This document shows, piece by piece, positions 35,926-43,528 of a DNA stretch of 64,000 bases. The DNA comes from Herbiconiux gentiana (GTDB lineage: Bacteria; Actinomycetota; Actinomycetes; Actinomycetales; Microbacteriaceae): contig NZ_JANTEZ010000004.1 in the NCBI RefSeq assembly GCF_024978135.1, forward strand, positions 372,001 through 436,000. The letters are read 5' to 3'. How positions within the stretch are numbered: the stretch's first letter is position 1; each line of letters opens with the position of its first letter. A program made the position numbers and the translations under genes. The notes under the pieces were generated by a model. The model did not search any database. It was not told the origin of the DNA and worked only from the letters and a program-made list of their open reading frames with translations.

Positions 35926-36386
35926 GCGGCTTTCACGACGTCGGCGGCGCGCACGTCGGTGCACTCGTGCAGCAGGTCGACGGCCCGGGAGATGACCTCG
36001 ATCTCCTCGCGGTCGAGGTCGTCGAACAGCGGAGCGAGGGCGGCGCCGAGCTTGTCGCGCCAGTCGGAGAGGGCTCGGATGCCCTTCGGGGCGAGGGCGA
36101 TCTGCCACGCGCGGGCGTCGTCGACGTCGGCGATGCGGCGGATCCACTCCACCTCGTTGAGGTTGGCGACGATCTTGGTCATCGTGGGCTGGCTGACCCG
36201 GCTCTGCTTCGCGAGCTCGCCGAGGCGCATGGGGCCGAAGCTGCTGAGCACGCTGAGCGTTCGCCAGGTGGCGGGTGAGGTCTGTTCGCCGGTGGCCTGG
36301 GCGGCGATGCGGGTGAGGCGGTGCGTGACCGAGACGAGGTCGGAGAGCAGCGTCTGGAGTTCTGGGGTGGGGTTTTCGTTAGTCAC
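35922..36386 (-). CDS. MarR family regulator heading an exporter operon
   Basis: The 154-residue protein has the MarR winged helix: TWRTLSVLSSFGPMRLGELA, KQSRVSQPTMTKIVANLNEV and the wing DVDDARAWQIALAPKG. The GTG at 36386 is preferred over the TTG at 36392 because TATAAT ends eight bases before it, whereas only two bases separate it from the TTG. Its stop overlaps the DHA1 exporter start. The start region itself contains a copy of the 16-bp box found before the DHA2 exporter, and a perfect palindrome covers the -35 region, both consistent with autorepression. Confidence 0.88.
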   Translation of the reverse strand: MTNENPTPELQTLLSDLVSVTHRLTRIAAQATGEQTSPATWRTLSVLSSFGPMRLGELAKQSRVSQPTMTKIVANLNEVEWIRRIADVDDARAWQIALAPKGIRALSDWRDKLGAALAPLFDDLDREEIEVISRAVDLLHECTDVRAADVVKAA

Positions 36387-36393
36387 GATCAAC
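36378..36393. promoter_or_regulatory. MarR-type operator box 3, over the MarR-DHA1 start site
   Basis: GTTAGTCACGATCAAC (minus strand GTTGATCGTGACTAAC) keeps the GTTGATC half and the terminal AAC of the two boxes at the DHA2 exporter. It overlaps the predicted transcription and translation start. Confidence 0.5.
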
Positions 36394-36400
36394 TATTATA
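36387..36400 (-). promoter_or_regulatory. Consensus -10 box of the MarR-DHA1 operon
   Basis: A perfect TATAAT on the minus strand (36400-36395) is followed by eight bases and the GTG start. Confidence 0.65.
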
Positions 36401-36415
36401 CATAGCTCTGCTATG
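36401..36415. promoter_or_regulatory. Palindrome over the -35 region of the MarR-DHA1 operon
   Basis: CATAGCTCTGCTATG is a perfect 6-3-6 inverted repeat immediately upstream of TATAAT. It differs in sequence from the 16-bp boxes, so it may bind another regulator. Confidence 0.5.
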
Positions 36416-36439
36416 CATCTGTTGCTCGCGCCGGATCCG

Positions 36440-37690
36440 TCAGTCGAGCGTCTTGAACTCCAGCTCGGCCGCCTCGGTGGTCTCGCGCCCGACCAGGGCG
36501 AAGGAGTCGAAGCCCGCCTCAGCGAGCCGCTCGAGCAGCGGGCCGAGGTTCTTGGTGCGGCGCTCCAGCCGCACCCGCCGGCCGCCCGCGATGAGCTGAC
36601 GCTTCAGGGCGAGCAGCCGCTCGGGCTCGGCGTTCTTGTCGTGCACCAGGGCCACGGCGTCGCCCGCCCCGGCCGCCGGGTCGGCCACGAGATCGATGAT
36701 GCGCTCGAAGCCGATCGAGAAGCCGCAGGCCGGCACCGACTCGGTGAGGAAACGGCCGATCATGCCGTCGTAGCGGCCTCCGCCGCCGAGCGAGAAGCTG
36801 AAGTCGGGGTGCTCGATCTCGAAGATGGTGCCGGTGTAGTAGCCCATGCCGCGCACGAGGAAGGGGTCGAAGACGAGGGCGCCGTCGACGCCGGCGGCCG
36901 ACAGGGCGGCCCCGATGCGAGCGAGGTCGGCGACCGCATCCGGAGCCACCGCCTCGGGCAGCACGGGAGGCGACACCGCCAGGAAGCGCTCGATCGCCTC
37001 GACGGCCTCGGGGCGGGAGCCCTTCTCGCGCAGCTCGGCGACGACGCCCTCCGGGCCCACCTTGTCGAGCTTGTCGATGGTGATCAGCACGGAGTCGTGC
37101 TCGGCCGGGTCGAAGCCGAAGCTGTCGAGGAGTCCCAGAAGGATGCGGCGGTCGTTGATGCGGATGCGGCAGTTCTCGAGCCCCAGCGCGTCGAGGGTCG
37201 CGAGCGTCGCGGTGAGCAGCTCGATCTCGGCGAGGATGCCCGCCTCGCCGATGATGTCGATGTCGCACTGCACGAACTGGCGGTAGCGGCCCTTCTGGGG
37301 GCGCTCGGCGCGCCAGACCGGGGCGATCTGCACGGAGCGGAAGACCTGAGGCAGGCTCGCCCGGTGGCTGGCGTAGAAGCGGGCGAGCGGCACGGTGAGG
37401 TCGAAGCGGAGGCCGAGGTCGGCGAGCGCATCCGGGTCGTCGGCGTCGGCGGCCGCGCGGACGGCCTCGGCGTCGAGGCCGCGGCGCATGACGTTGAAGG
37501 CGAGCTTCTCGTTGTCGCCGCCGAGGCCGGCGTGCAGGCGACCGAAGTCCTCCATCACGGGCGTCTCGATCTCGTCGAAGCCGTGCGCGGAGTAGCTCTG
37601 ACGGATGACGCCGAGCACGCGCTCGCGCTTCGCCTTGTCGGCGGGCAGGAAGTCGCGCATGCCGCGCGGCGGGGTCACCGGAGAAGCCAT
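36440..37690 (-). CDS. hisS: Histidine-tRNA ligase
   Basis: The 416-residue class II synthetase has motif 1 region RGMRDFLPADKAKRERVLGV, motif 2 FRSVQIAPVWRAERPQKGRYRQF, the histidine-specific VRGMGYYTGTIFEI and LGGGGRYDGMIG, motif 3 GFSIGFERI, and a C-terminal anticodon domain. It charges tRNA-His in the cytoplasm. Length is normal. It has its own leaderless-type promoter, 26 bases after mazG ends. Confidence 0.97.
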   Translation of the reverse strand: MASPVTPPRGMRDFLPADKAKRERVLGVIRQSYSAHGFDEIETPVMEDFGRLHAGLGGDNEKLAFNVMRRGLDAEAVRAAADADDPDALADLGLRFDLTVPLARFYASHRASLPQVFRSVQIAPVWRAERPQKGRYRQFVQCDIDIIGEAGILAEIELLTATLATLDALGLENCRIRINDRRILLGLLDSFGFDPAEHDSVLITIDKLDKVGPEGVVAELREKGSRPEAVEAIERFLAVSPPVLPEAVAPDAVADLARIGAALSAAGVDGALVFDPFLVRGMGYYTGTIFEIEHPDFSFSLGGGGRYDGMIGRFLTESVPACGFSIGFERIIDLVADPAAGAGDAVALVHDKNAEPERLLALKRQLIAGGRRVRLERRTKNLGPLLERLAEAGFDSFALVGRETTEAAELEFKTLD

Positions 37691-37702
37691 CCTCCGATTC
37701 TA
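37691..37702 (-). promoter_or_regulatory. Leaderless-type promoter -10 box of hisS
   Basis: TAGAAT (37702-37697 on the minus strand), six bases CGGAGG, then ATG. The spacer happens to contain GGAGG, but it abuts the ATG too closely for normal use. Confidence 0.55.
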
Positions 37703-37716
37703 TTGAACGGCCGGGG

Positions 37717-38412
37717 TCACTCCGTGCGGGGGGCGGGGGCCTCGGATGCCTGGGCCTCGGGTACCGGGACCTCGGCGGCGGTGATGTCGGCGCGGAGGGC
37801 GCGGAGCGCGGTCCGGAGCGCCCGCTCGGCGTCCAGGCCCTGCGCCTTCGCGCCCGCGACGAGCGCGAGCAGCTCGGCACCGAGCTCCTCCTCGCTCGCC
37901 GGCACCGGCGCCGCGGCCGGGGCGACGCCGAGCTTCGCCGCCTTGCCGAGCAGCTTGTCCGCGAGCGCGAGCGCGGGCATCCCGAGCGGCACCCCGTCGA
38001 GCACGCTGGTGCGGCCGGGCTTCTCGACGGCCTTGAAGGAGTCCCAGGCGTTCTCGACGTCGCCGGCGGTCAACAGGTCGAGGTCACCGAACACGTGCGG
38101 GTGACGCCCCACCATCTTCGCGGTCATGTGCGCCGCGACGTCCTGGATGGTGAACGACTCCCCCGGCGTGTGAGCGGCGATGTCGGCGTGGAACACCACC
38201 TGGTAGAGCACGTCGCCGAGCTCCTCGATCAGCTCCTCACGCGATCCGGCCTCGATGGCGTCGATCAGCTCGTGGGTCTCCTCGGTGAGGTACTGCACCA
38301 GCGAGGCGTGGGTCTGCTCCGCGTCCCACGGGCAGCCCCCGGGAGCCCTCAGCAGCGCCGTCACCGCGACGAGGCGGTCGAGCTCGGTCCGTGCATCCGG
38401 AATCTCAGCCAT
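37717..38412 (-). CDS. mazG: MazG family nucleotide pyrophosphohydrolase
   Basis: The 231-residue protein has the MazG signature LRAPGGCPWDAEQTHASL, the metal-binding EETHELIDAIE and EELGDVLYQVVFHADIA, then KMVGRHPHVFGD and a shorter second half. It hydrolyses NTPs or dNTPs to monophosphates, probably for pool cleaning. Bacterial MazG proteins of about 260 residues carry two domains; here the second is reduced and Ala-rich. It lies between mfd and hisS and has its own -10 box. Confidence 0.92.
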   Translation of the reverse strand: MAEIPDARTELDRLVAVTALLRAPGGCPWDAEQTHASLVQYLTEETHELIDAIEAGSREELIEELGDVLYQVVFHADIAAHTPGESFTIQDVAAHMTAKMVGRHPHVFGDLDLLTAGDVENAWDSFKAVEKPGRTSVLDGVPLGMPALALADKLLGKAAKLGVAPAAAPVPASEEELGAELLALVAGAKAQGLDAERALRTALRALRADITAAEVPVPEAQASEAPAPRTE

Positions 38413-38424
38413 GCCCCGAGCCTA
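38413..38424 (-). promoter_or_regulatory. Leaderless promoter -10 box of mazG
   Basis: TAGGCT (38424-38419 on the minus strand), six bases, then the mazG ATG. It is the same hexamer and spacing as before the flavin reductase and moeZ-like genes. Confidence 0.6.
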
Positions 38425-38435
38425 AGGCGACGAGC

Positions 38436-41400
38436 TCAGACCGCCGCCTTGGCCGGCGCGAAGATCGTCTCGAGCAGCTGGGCCACCCACGCGATGAGGT
38501 CGGCGTCGGCGAGCGGATGCCCGTCGACGACCGGCATCGGGATGGAGACCGCGTTGGTCTGCGCGAAGTACTTCGACCCCGGGTACATGCGCTGCAGCCG
38601 CACCTGGATGCTGTCGGCCAGGTCGGCGGGCGCCACCCGGAGGTTCGAGCCCATCGTGACGACCTCGCCGAGGTTCGACTTCTGGGCGAGCCGCCGCAGC
38701 CGCGACACCGCGATGAGGTTCTGCAGCTCGATGGGCGGCTGGCCGTAGCGGTCGGTGAGCTCCTCGATGACGCGGTCGATGGCATCGTCGGAGGCGGTGG
38801 GCGACGAGGCGGTCGAGAGCTTCTGGTACGCCTCGAGGCGCAGCCGCTCGCTGTCGACGTAGTCCTCCGGGATGTGCGCGTCGACCGGCAGCTCGAGCCG
38901 GAGCTCGGTCTGGCCCTCGGCGACGTCGCCGCGGAAGGTCGACACGGCCTCGCCGATCATGCGCAGGTAGAGGTCGAAGCCGACCCCCGCGATGTGGCCG
39001 GCCTGCTCGCCGCCGAGCAGGTTGCCGGCGCCGCGGATCTCGAGGTCTTTCAGCGCCACCTGGATGCCCGAGCCGAGCTCGTTGTTGGCGGCGAGCGTGC
39101 TCAGCCGGTCGTTCGCCGTCTCGGAGAGCGGCTTGTTCTCGTCGAACAGCAGGTAGGCGTAGGCCCGCTCACGGCCACGGCCGACCCGGCCGCGCAGCTG
39201 GTGCAGCTGCGAGAGGCCGTACTTGTCGGCGCGATCGACGATCAGCGTGTTCGCGTTCGCGATGTCGATGCCGGTCTCGATGATGGTCGTCGAGACGAGC
39301 ACGTCGAACTTGCGCTCCCAGAAGTCGACGATGACCTGCTCGAGCACGTGCTCGTTCATCTGCCCGTGCGCCACCGCGACCCGCGCCTCGGGCACGAGCT
39401 CGGCGATCTGCGCGGCGACCCGGTTGATCGACGAGACCCGGTTGTGCACGAAGAACACCTGCCCCTCGCGCAGCAGCTCACGGCGGATGGCGGCCGCGAC
39501 CTGCTTGTCGGAGTACGGCCCGACGAAGGTGAGGATGGGGTGCCGGTCTTCGGGCGGGGTGGCGAGCGTCGACATCTCGCGGATGCCCGTGACCGCCATC
39601 TCAAGGGTGCGCGGGATGGGCGTGGCGCTCATCGCCAGGATGTCGACGTTGGTCTTCAGCTTCTTCAGCTGGTCTTTGTGCTCGACGCCGAAGCGCTGCT
39701 CCTCGTCGATGATGAGCAGGCCCAGGTCTTTGAAGGCGATGTTGTCGCTCAGGATGCGGTGGGTCGCGATCACGATGTCGACCGTGCCGTCGGCGAGCCC
39801 CGCGACGGTCTCGCGCTTCTCCTTCTCGCTCTGGAAGCGGCTGAGCGCCTTCAGGTGCACCGGGAAGCCGGCGAAGCGCTCCTGGAACGTCTCCATGTGC
39901 TGGCGCACGAGCAGCGTGGTGGGCACGAGCATCGCGACCTGCTTGCCGTCCTGCACCGCCTTGAAGGCGGCCCGGATGGCGATCTCGGTCTTGCCGAAGC
40001 CGACGTCGCCGCTGAGCAGGCGGTCCATCGGGATGGGCCGCTCCATGTCGGCCTTCACCTCGTCGATGACGGTCAGCTGGTCGGGCGTCTCCTGGAACGG
40101 GAACGCCTCCTCCAGCTCGTGCTGCCACGGGGTGTCGGGCCCGAAGGCGTGACCCTTCGAGGCCATGCGCGCCGAGTAGAGCTTGACCAGCTCGACCGCG
40201 ATGTCGCGCACCGCCTTGCGGGCCTTGCCCTTCGCGGCCGCCCAGTCGGAGCCGCCCATCTTGCTGAGGTTCGGCGCCTCGCCGCCGACGTAGCGGCTGA
40301 GCAGGTCGAGCTGGTCGGTGGGCACGTAGAGCTTGTCGCCCGGGTAGCCGCGCTTGGAGGGGGCGTACTCGATGACGAGGTATTCGCGGGTGGTCTTCAC
40401 CGCGTTGCGGCCCCCGCTCGAGACCTCGCGCTGGGTCAGCTCGATGAACTTGCCGATGCCGTGCGTCTGGTGCACGACGAAGTCGCCGGCCTTCAGCTGC
40501 AGCGGGTCGACCACGTTCTTGCGGCGGCTCGCCAGCTTCTTCACCTGGCGGGTCTCGTAGCCGGCGGTGCGGCCGTAGAACTCGGTCTCGCCGATCAGAC
40601 TGAGCTTCAGCTCGGGCAGCTCGAAGCCGTGCTCGACGGCGGCCCGCACGAGGTAGGCGACCCCCGGCTCGGCGTCGGTCGGGAACTCCTCGACGAGGCG
40701 GGCGGGCACCTCACGCTCGGCGAGCACGTCGGCGGCGCGCTCGACGAGGCCTTGGCCCTTGGCGGCGACAGCCACCGTCCAGCCGTCGGCGAGGCGGGAG
40801 GCGACGTGGGCGATGGCGCCGTCGGCGTTGCCCTGGAAGCTCGGCACGCCGTCGGCCTTGAGCCGCAGGGTCAGGTGCTCCTCGAGCTCGCGGTGCTCGG
40901 GAAGCACCTCGTCGTCGGCGGGGCCCTGCTGGAACTCGCTCAACGTCCACCACGGGCGGTTCGTGCCGGCGGCGTGGCGGAGGTCGTTCAGGGTGATGAA
41001 CTCGCCCGAGGCGAGGTCGATCGGGGCTTCGGCGCCGGCGGTCGCCGCTGTCCAGGCCGCGGCGAGGAACTCGCGGTTGGTCTCGCTGAGGTTCACGGCC
41101 CGCGTGGCGACACGCTCGGGCGAGAGCACGGCGACGGCCGCACCCTCGGGCAGGTAGTGGGCGACGGTGACGAGCTCGTCGAGCAGTGCGGGTGCGAGCG
41201 ACTCCATGCCCTCGACCGGGATGCCCGCCCCGATCTTCTCGAGCATGCCGGCGAGGCTCGGGAACTCGTGCTGCATCTCGCGGGCACGCTGGCGCACGCC
41301 GTCGCTGAGCAGCAGCTCCCGGCTCGGCGGCAGCTCGACCGCGCCGACGGCGTCGGGCAGCGAGCGCTGGTCGGCCACCGAGAAGGCGCGGATCTCGTCG

Positions 41401-42035
41401 ACCTCGTCGCCGAAGAAGTCGACCCGGTAGGGGTGCTCGGCGATCGGCGGGAAGACGTCGAGGATGCCGCCGCGCACCGCGTACTCACCGCGGCGGGTGA
41501 CCATGTCGACCCGGGAGTAGGCGAGCTCGACCAGCTGCAGCGACAACGCCGAGAGGTCGAAGCCGCGGGCGCCCTTCTCGAGGTGCACCGGCTCGAGGTC
41601 GGCCAGGTTCGAGGCGATGGGCTGCAGGGCGGCGCGCACGGAGGCGACCGCGACGATGGGCCGACGCGTGGAAGGGTCGGCCTGCTGCCAGGTGGTGAGG
41701 CGGCGCAGCGCGTCGATGCGCTTGCCGACGATCTCGGCGCTGGGGCTGAGGCGCTCGTGGGGCAGGGTCTCCCACGCGGGGAACTCGATGATGTCGGCCT
41801 CGGGCAGGAAGCTCGCGAGGCTCTCGCGGAGCTTCTCGGACTCGCGCCCGGTGGCGGTGACGACGAGCATCGCCGCGGGCAGCCCGCGCTCGATGCGGCG
41901 CTCCATCATGGCGGCGAGGAAGGGCGCCCGGAGGCCCTCGGTGAGCGAGAAGTCGCTGTCGCGGCCGGCGTTCACCAGGGCCTTCTCGACGGTGGACGCG
42001 CGAGAAAGAGCTTCGACAAGACCCTGAAGTATCAC
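38436..42035 (-). CDS. mfd: Transcription-repair coupling factor Mfd
   Basis: The GTG at 42035 gives 1199 residues, the usual length. Order: UvrB-like N-terminal domains; the RNA-polymerase-interacting (CarD-like) domain with DFVVHQTHGIGKFIEL; helicase motor with Walker A SGDVGFGKTEIAIRAAF (about residue 677), DEEQRFG (about 777), SATPIPRTLEMA, ETGIDIANANTLIVDRAD and QLRGRVGRG; then the C-terminal TRCF domain. It displaces stalled RNA polymerase and recruits UvrA for repair. TAGAAT lies seven bases before the GTG. It sits between pth and mazG, a common actinobacterial order. Confidence 0.97.
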   Translation of the reverse strand: MILQGLVEALSRASTVEKALVNAGRDSDFSLTEGLRAPFLAAMMERRIERGLPAAMLVVTATGRESEKLRESLASFLPEADIIEFPAWETLPHERLSPSAEIVGKRIDALRRLTTWQQADPSTRRPIVAVASVRAALQPIASNLADLEPVHLEKGARGFDLSALSLQLVELAYSRVDMVTRRGEYAVRGGILDVFPPIAEHPYRVDFFGDEVDEIRAFSVADQRSLPDAVGAVELPPSRELLLSDGVRQRAREMQHEFPSLAGMLEKIGAGIPVEGMESLAPALLDELVTVAHYLPEGAAVAVLSPERVATRAVNLSETNREFLAAAWTAATAGAEAPIDLASGEFITLNDLRHAAGTNRPWWTLSEFQQGPADDEVLPEHRELEEHLTLRLKADGVPSFQGNADGAIAHVASRLADGWTVAVAAKGQGLVERAADVLAEREVPARLVEEFPTDAEPGVAYLVRAAVEHGFELPELKLSLIGETEFYGRTAGYETRQVKKLASRRKNVVDPLQLKAGDFVVHQTHGIGKFIELTQREVSSGGRNAVKTTREYLVIEYAPSKRGYPGDKLYVPTDQLDLLSRYVGGEAPNLSKMGGSDWAAAKGKARKAVRDIAVELVKLYSARMASKGHAFGPDTPWQHELEEAFPFQETPDQLTVIDEVKADMERPIPMDRLLSGDVGFGKTEIAIRAAFKAVQDGKQVAMLVPTTLLVRQHMETFQERFAGFPVHLKALSRFQSEKEKRETVAGLADGTVDIVIATHRILSDNIAFKDLGLLIIDEEQRFGVEHKDQLKKLKTNVDILAMSATPIPRTLEMAVTGIREMSTLATPPEDRHPILTFVGPYSDKQVAAAIRRELLREGQVFFVHNRVSSINRVAAQIAELVPEARVAVAHGQMNEHVLEQVIVDFWERKFDVLVSTTIIETGIDIANANTLIVDRADKYGLSQLHQLRGRVGRGRERAYAYLLFDENKPLSETANDRLSTLAANNELGSGIQVALKDLEIRGAGNLLGGEQAGHIAGVGFDLYLRMIGEAVSTFRGDVAEGQTELRLELPVDAHIPEDYVDSERLRLEAYQKLSTASSPTASDDAIDRVIEELTDRYGQPPIELQNLIAVSRLRRLAQKSNLGEVVTMGSNLRVAPADLADSIQVRLQRMYPGSKYFAQTNAVSIPMPVVDGHPLADADLIAWVAQLLETIFAPAKAAV

Positions 42036-42048
42036 TCGGACGATTCTA
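42036..42048 (-). promoter_or_regulatory. Leaderless promoter -10 box of mfd
   Basis: TAGAAT (42048-42043 on the minus strand), seven bases, then the GTG start. Confidence 0.55.
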
Positions 42049-42086
42049 CCCGCGCGCACCGACACCCGCCCTTGCCGGCCCCGCGG

Positions 42087-42671
42087 CTAGGAAACGGTGT
42101 GCACCTTCAGCTGGGCGGCCGTGAGACCCGAGCCGGCGATCAGCTCGACCGCATCCGCCGCCTCGTCGATGAGGTTGGGGAGCGTCTGCTTCTCGGTGGA
42201 GGTGAAGTCCTTCAGCACGAAGTCGGCCGCCTCCATGCGGCCCGGCGGGCGGCCGATGCCGACCCGCACGCGCAGGAAGTCGTTGCTTCCGGTGGCCGCG
42301 ATGATGTCGCGCAGGCCGTTGTGGCCGCCGTGGCCGCCGCCCTGCTTGAGCTTCAGGGTGTCGAAGGGGATGTCGAGCTCGTCGTGCACGACGATGAGCT
42401 GCTGGGGCGTGAGCCCGTAGAACTTCAGCAGGCCGTTCACCGGCCCGCCCGACACGTTCATGTAGGTGTTGGGGTTTGCCACGACGAAGCGCGGGCCGCC
42501 GGGGACGATTCGCCCCTCGGCCACCCGCGCGTTCGCCTTGTGGCTCTTGAACGTCGCGCGCAGACGGCTCGCCAGTTCGGCGGTGACCATCTGACCCACG
42601 TTGTGACGGTTCCCCGCGTAGCCGGGCCCGGGGTTACCGAGCCCGACCACGAGGTGCAGATCGTCGTTCAC
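42087..42671 (-). CDS. pth: Peptidyl-tRNA hydrolase
   Basis: The 194-residue protein begins LVVGLGNPGPGYAGNRHNVG with N13 and the catalytic H23, then NPNTYMNVSG, VVHDELDIPFDTLKLKQGGG and GHNGLRDI. It recycles peptidyl-tRNAs that drop off ribosomes. GTG start. It follows rplY by 25 bases, the usual rplY-pth pair. Confidence 0.96.
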   Translation of the reverse strand: MNDDLHLVVGLGNPGPGYAGNRHNVGQMVTAELASRLRATFKSHKANARVAEGRIVPGGPRFVVANPNTYMNVSGGPVNGLLKFYGLTPQQLIVVHDELDIPFDTLKLKQGGGHGGHNGLRDIIAATGSNDFLRVRVGIGRPPGRMEAADFVLKDFTSTEKQTLPNLIDEAADAVELIAGSGLTAAQLKVHTVS

Positions 42672-42696
42672 GCGACCGACCGTCGGATGGCCGGTG

Positions 42697-43311
42697 CTAC
42701 TCGGCGTCGGCCGAGGCCGGGCTGGTCGACTCGGCCTCGCCCTCGCCCTCGGCGGGCTCGTCCTCGGGCTCCTCCTCCGGAACGGCCACGACGACGATCA
42801 CGGCCTCCTCGTCGGTGATGAGGGTCGCGCCCTGGGGCAGCACGATGTCGGAGGCGCGGACGACCGAGCCCTCCTCGAGGCCCTCGACCGAGACGGTGAC
42901 GGCCTCGGGGATGCTCGTCGCGAGCACCTCGAGCAGCACGGTCTGCGAGTCCTGCGTGGCCATGGTGCCGGGAGCCGGCTCGCCCTCGACGTGCACGTTG
43001 ACCTCGACCTGCACCTTCTCGCCCTTGCGGATGACGATGAGGTCGATGTGCTCGATGACCTGGAGCACCGGGTCCTTCTGCACGTCCTTCACCAGGGCGA
43101 GCGACTCGACGCCGTCGATGGTGAGCTCGAGCACCTGGTTCGCCTTGCGCAGGATGAGCGCGGTCTGGTGGCCGGGCAGCGAGATGTGCTGCGGCTGGGT
43201 GCCGTGACCGTAGATGACGGCGGGGATCTTGCCGGCGGCGCGGGTGCGGCGGGCGAAGCCCTTGCCGAACTCGGTACGGGTCTCCGCGGTGACGCGAGTG
43301 TCTTCTGACAT
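42697..43311 (-). CDS. rplY: Ribosomal protein L25, long (Ctc/TL5) form
   Basis: The 204-residue protein has the 5S-rRNA-binding L25 domain (TRTEFGKGFARRTRAAGKIP, VIYGHGTQPQHISL) and the C-terminal beta domain of the Ctc form (VLLEVLATSIPEAVTVSVEG). It ends in a strongly acidic tail rich in Glu, Pro and Ala. AAGGAG lies seven bases before the ATG at 43311. It binds 5S rRNA in the large subunit. Confidence 0.95.
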   Translation of the reverse strand: MSEDTRVTAETRTEFGKGFARRTRAAGKIPAVIYGHGTQPQHISLPGHQTALILRKANQVLELTIDGVESLALVKDVQKDPVLQVIEHIDLIVIRKGEKVQVEVNVHVEGEPAPGTMATQDSQTVLLEVLATSIPEAVTVSVEGLEEGSVVRASDIVLPQGATLITDEEAVIVVVAVPEEEPEDEPAEGEGEAESTSPASADAE

Positions 43312-43489
43312 TGTTCTGCTCCTTCGCGGGCCGATCGGGCTCGCAGTTGTGTGAGGGGATTCAACTCGACCGCATGAAGCGAGAGGAAAGACTGCTGAGG
43401 CCTGATCCACCGCGTCGATAACGGATGCGCGGCCTGTGCCCGCATCCCTCGCCGAAGTTCAGTGCCCGAGTCTAGCGCATCGGCTCCAC

Positions 43490-43520
43490 TACTCTGGAGA
43501 CGTTCGCTTTCTACGAGGAG
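43490..43520 (+). promoter_or_regulatory. gnd promoter -10 and ribosome site
   Basis: TACTCT at 43490-43495 is a -10 candidate and GAGGAG at 43515-43520 is the ribosome site for the ATG at 43529. gnd therefore has a conventional short leader. Confidence 0.5.
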
Positions 43521-43528
43521 TAACCGGC

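Noticed and set aside
38391-42818. A 4.4-kb open frame on the plus strand opposite mazG, mfd and pth
   Set aside because: The minus-strand proteins have complete family motifs; the plus-strand translation is His/Asp/Val/Gly-rich shadow sequence.
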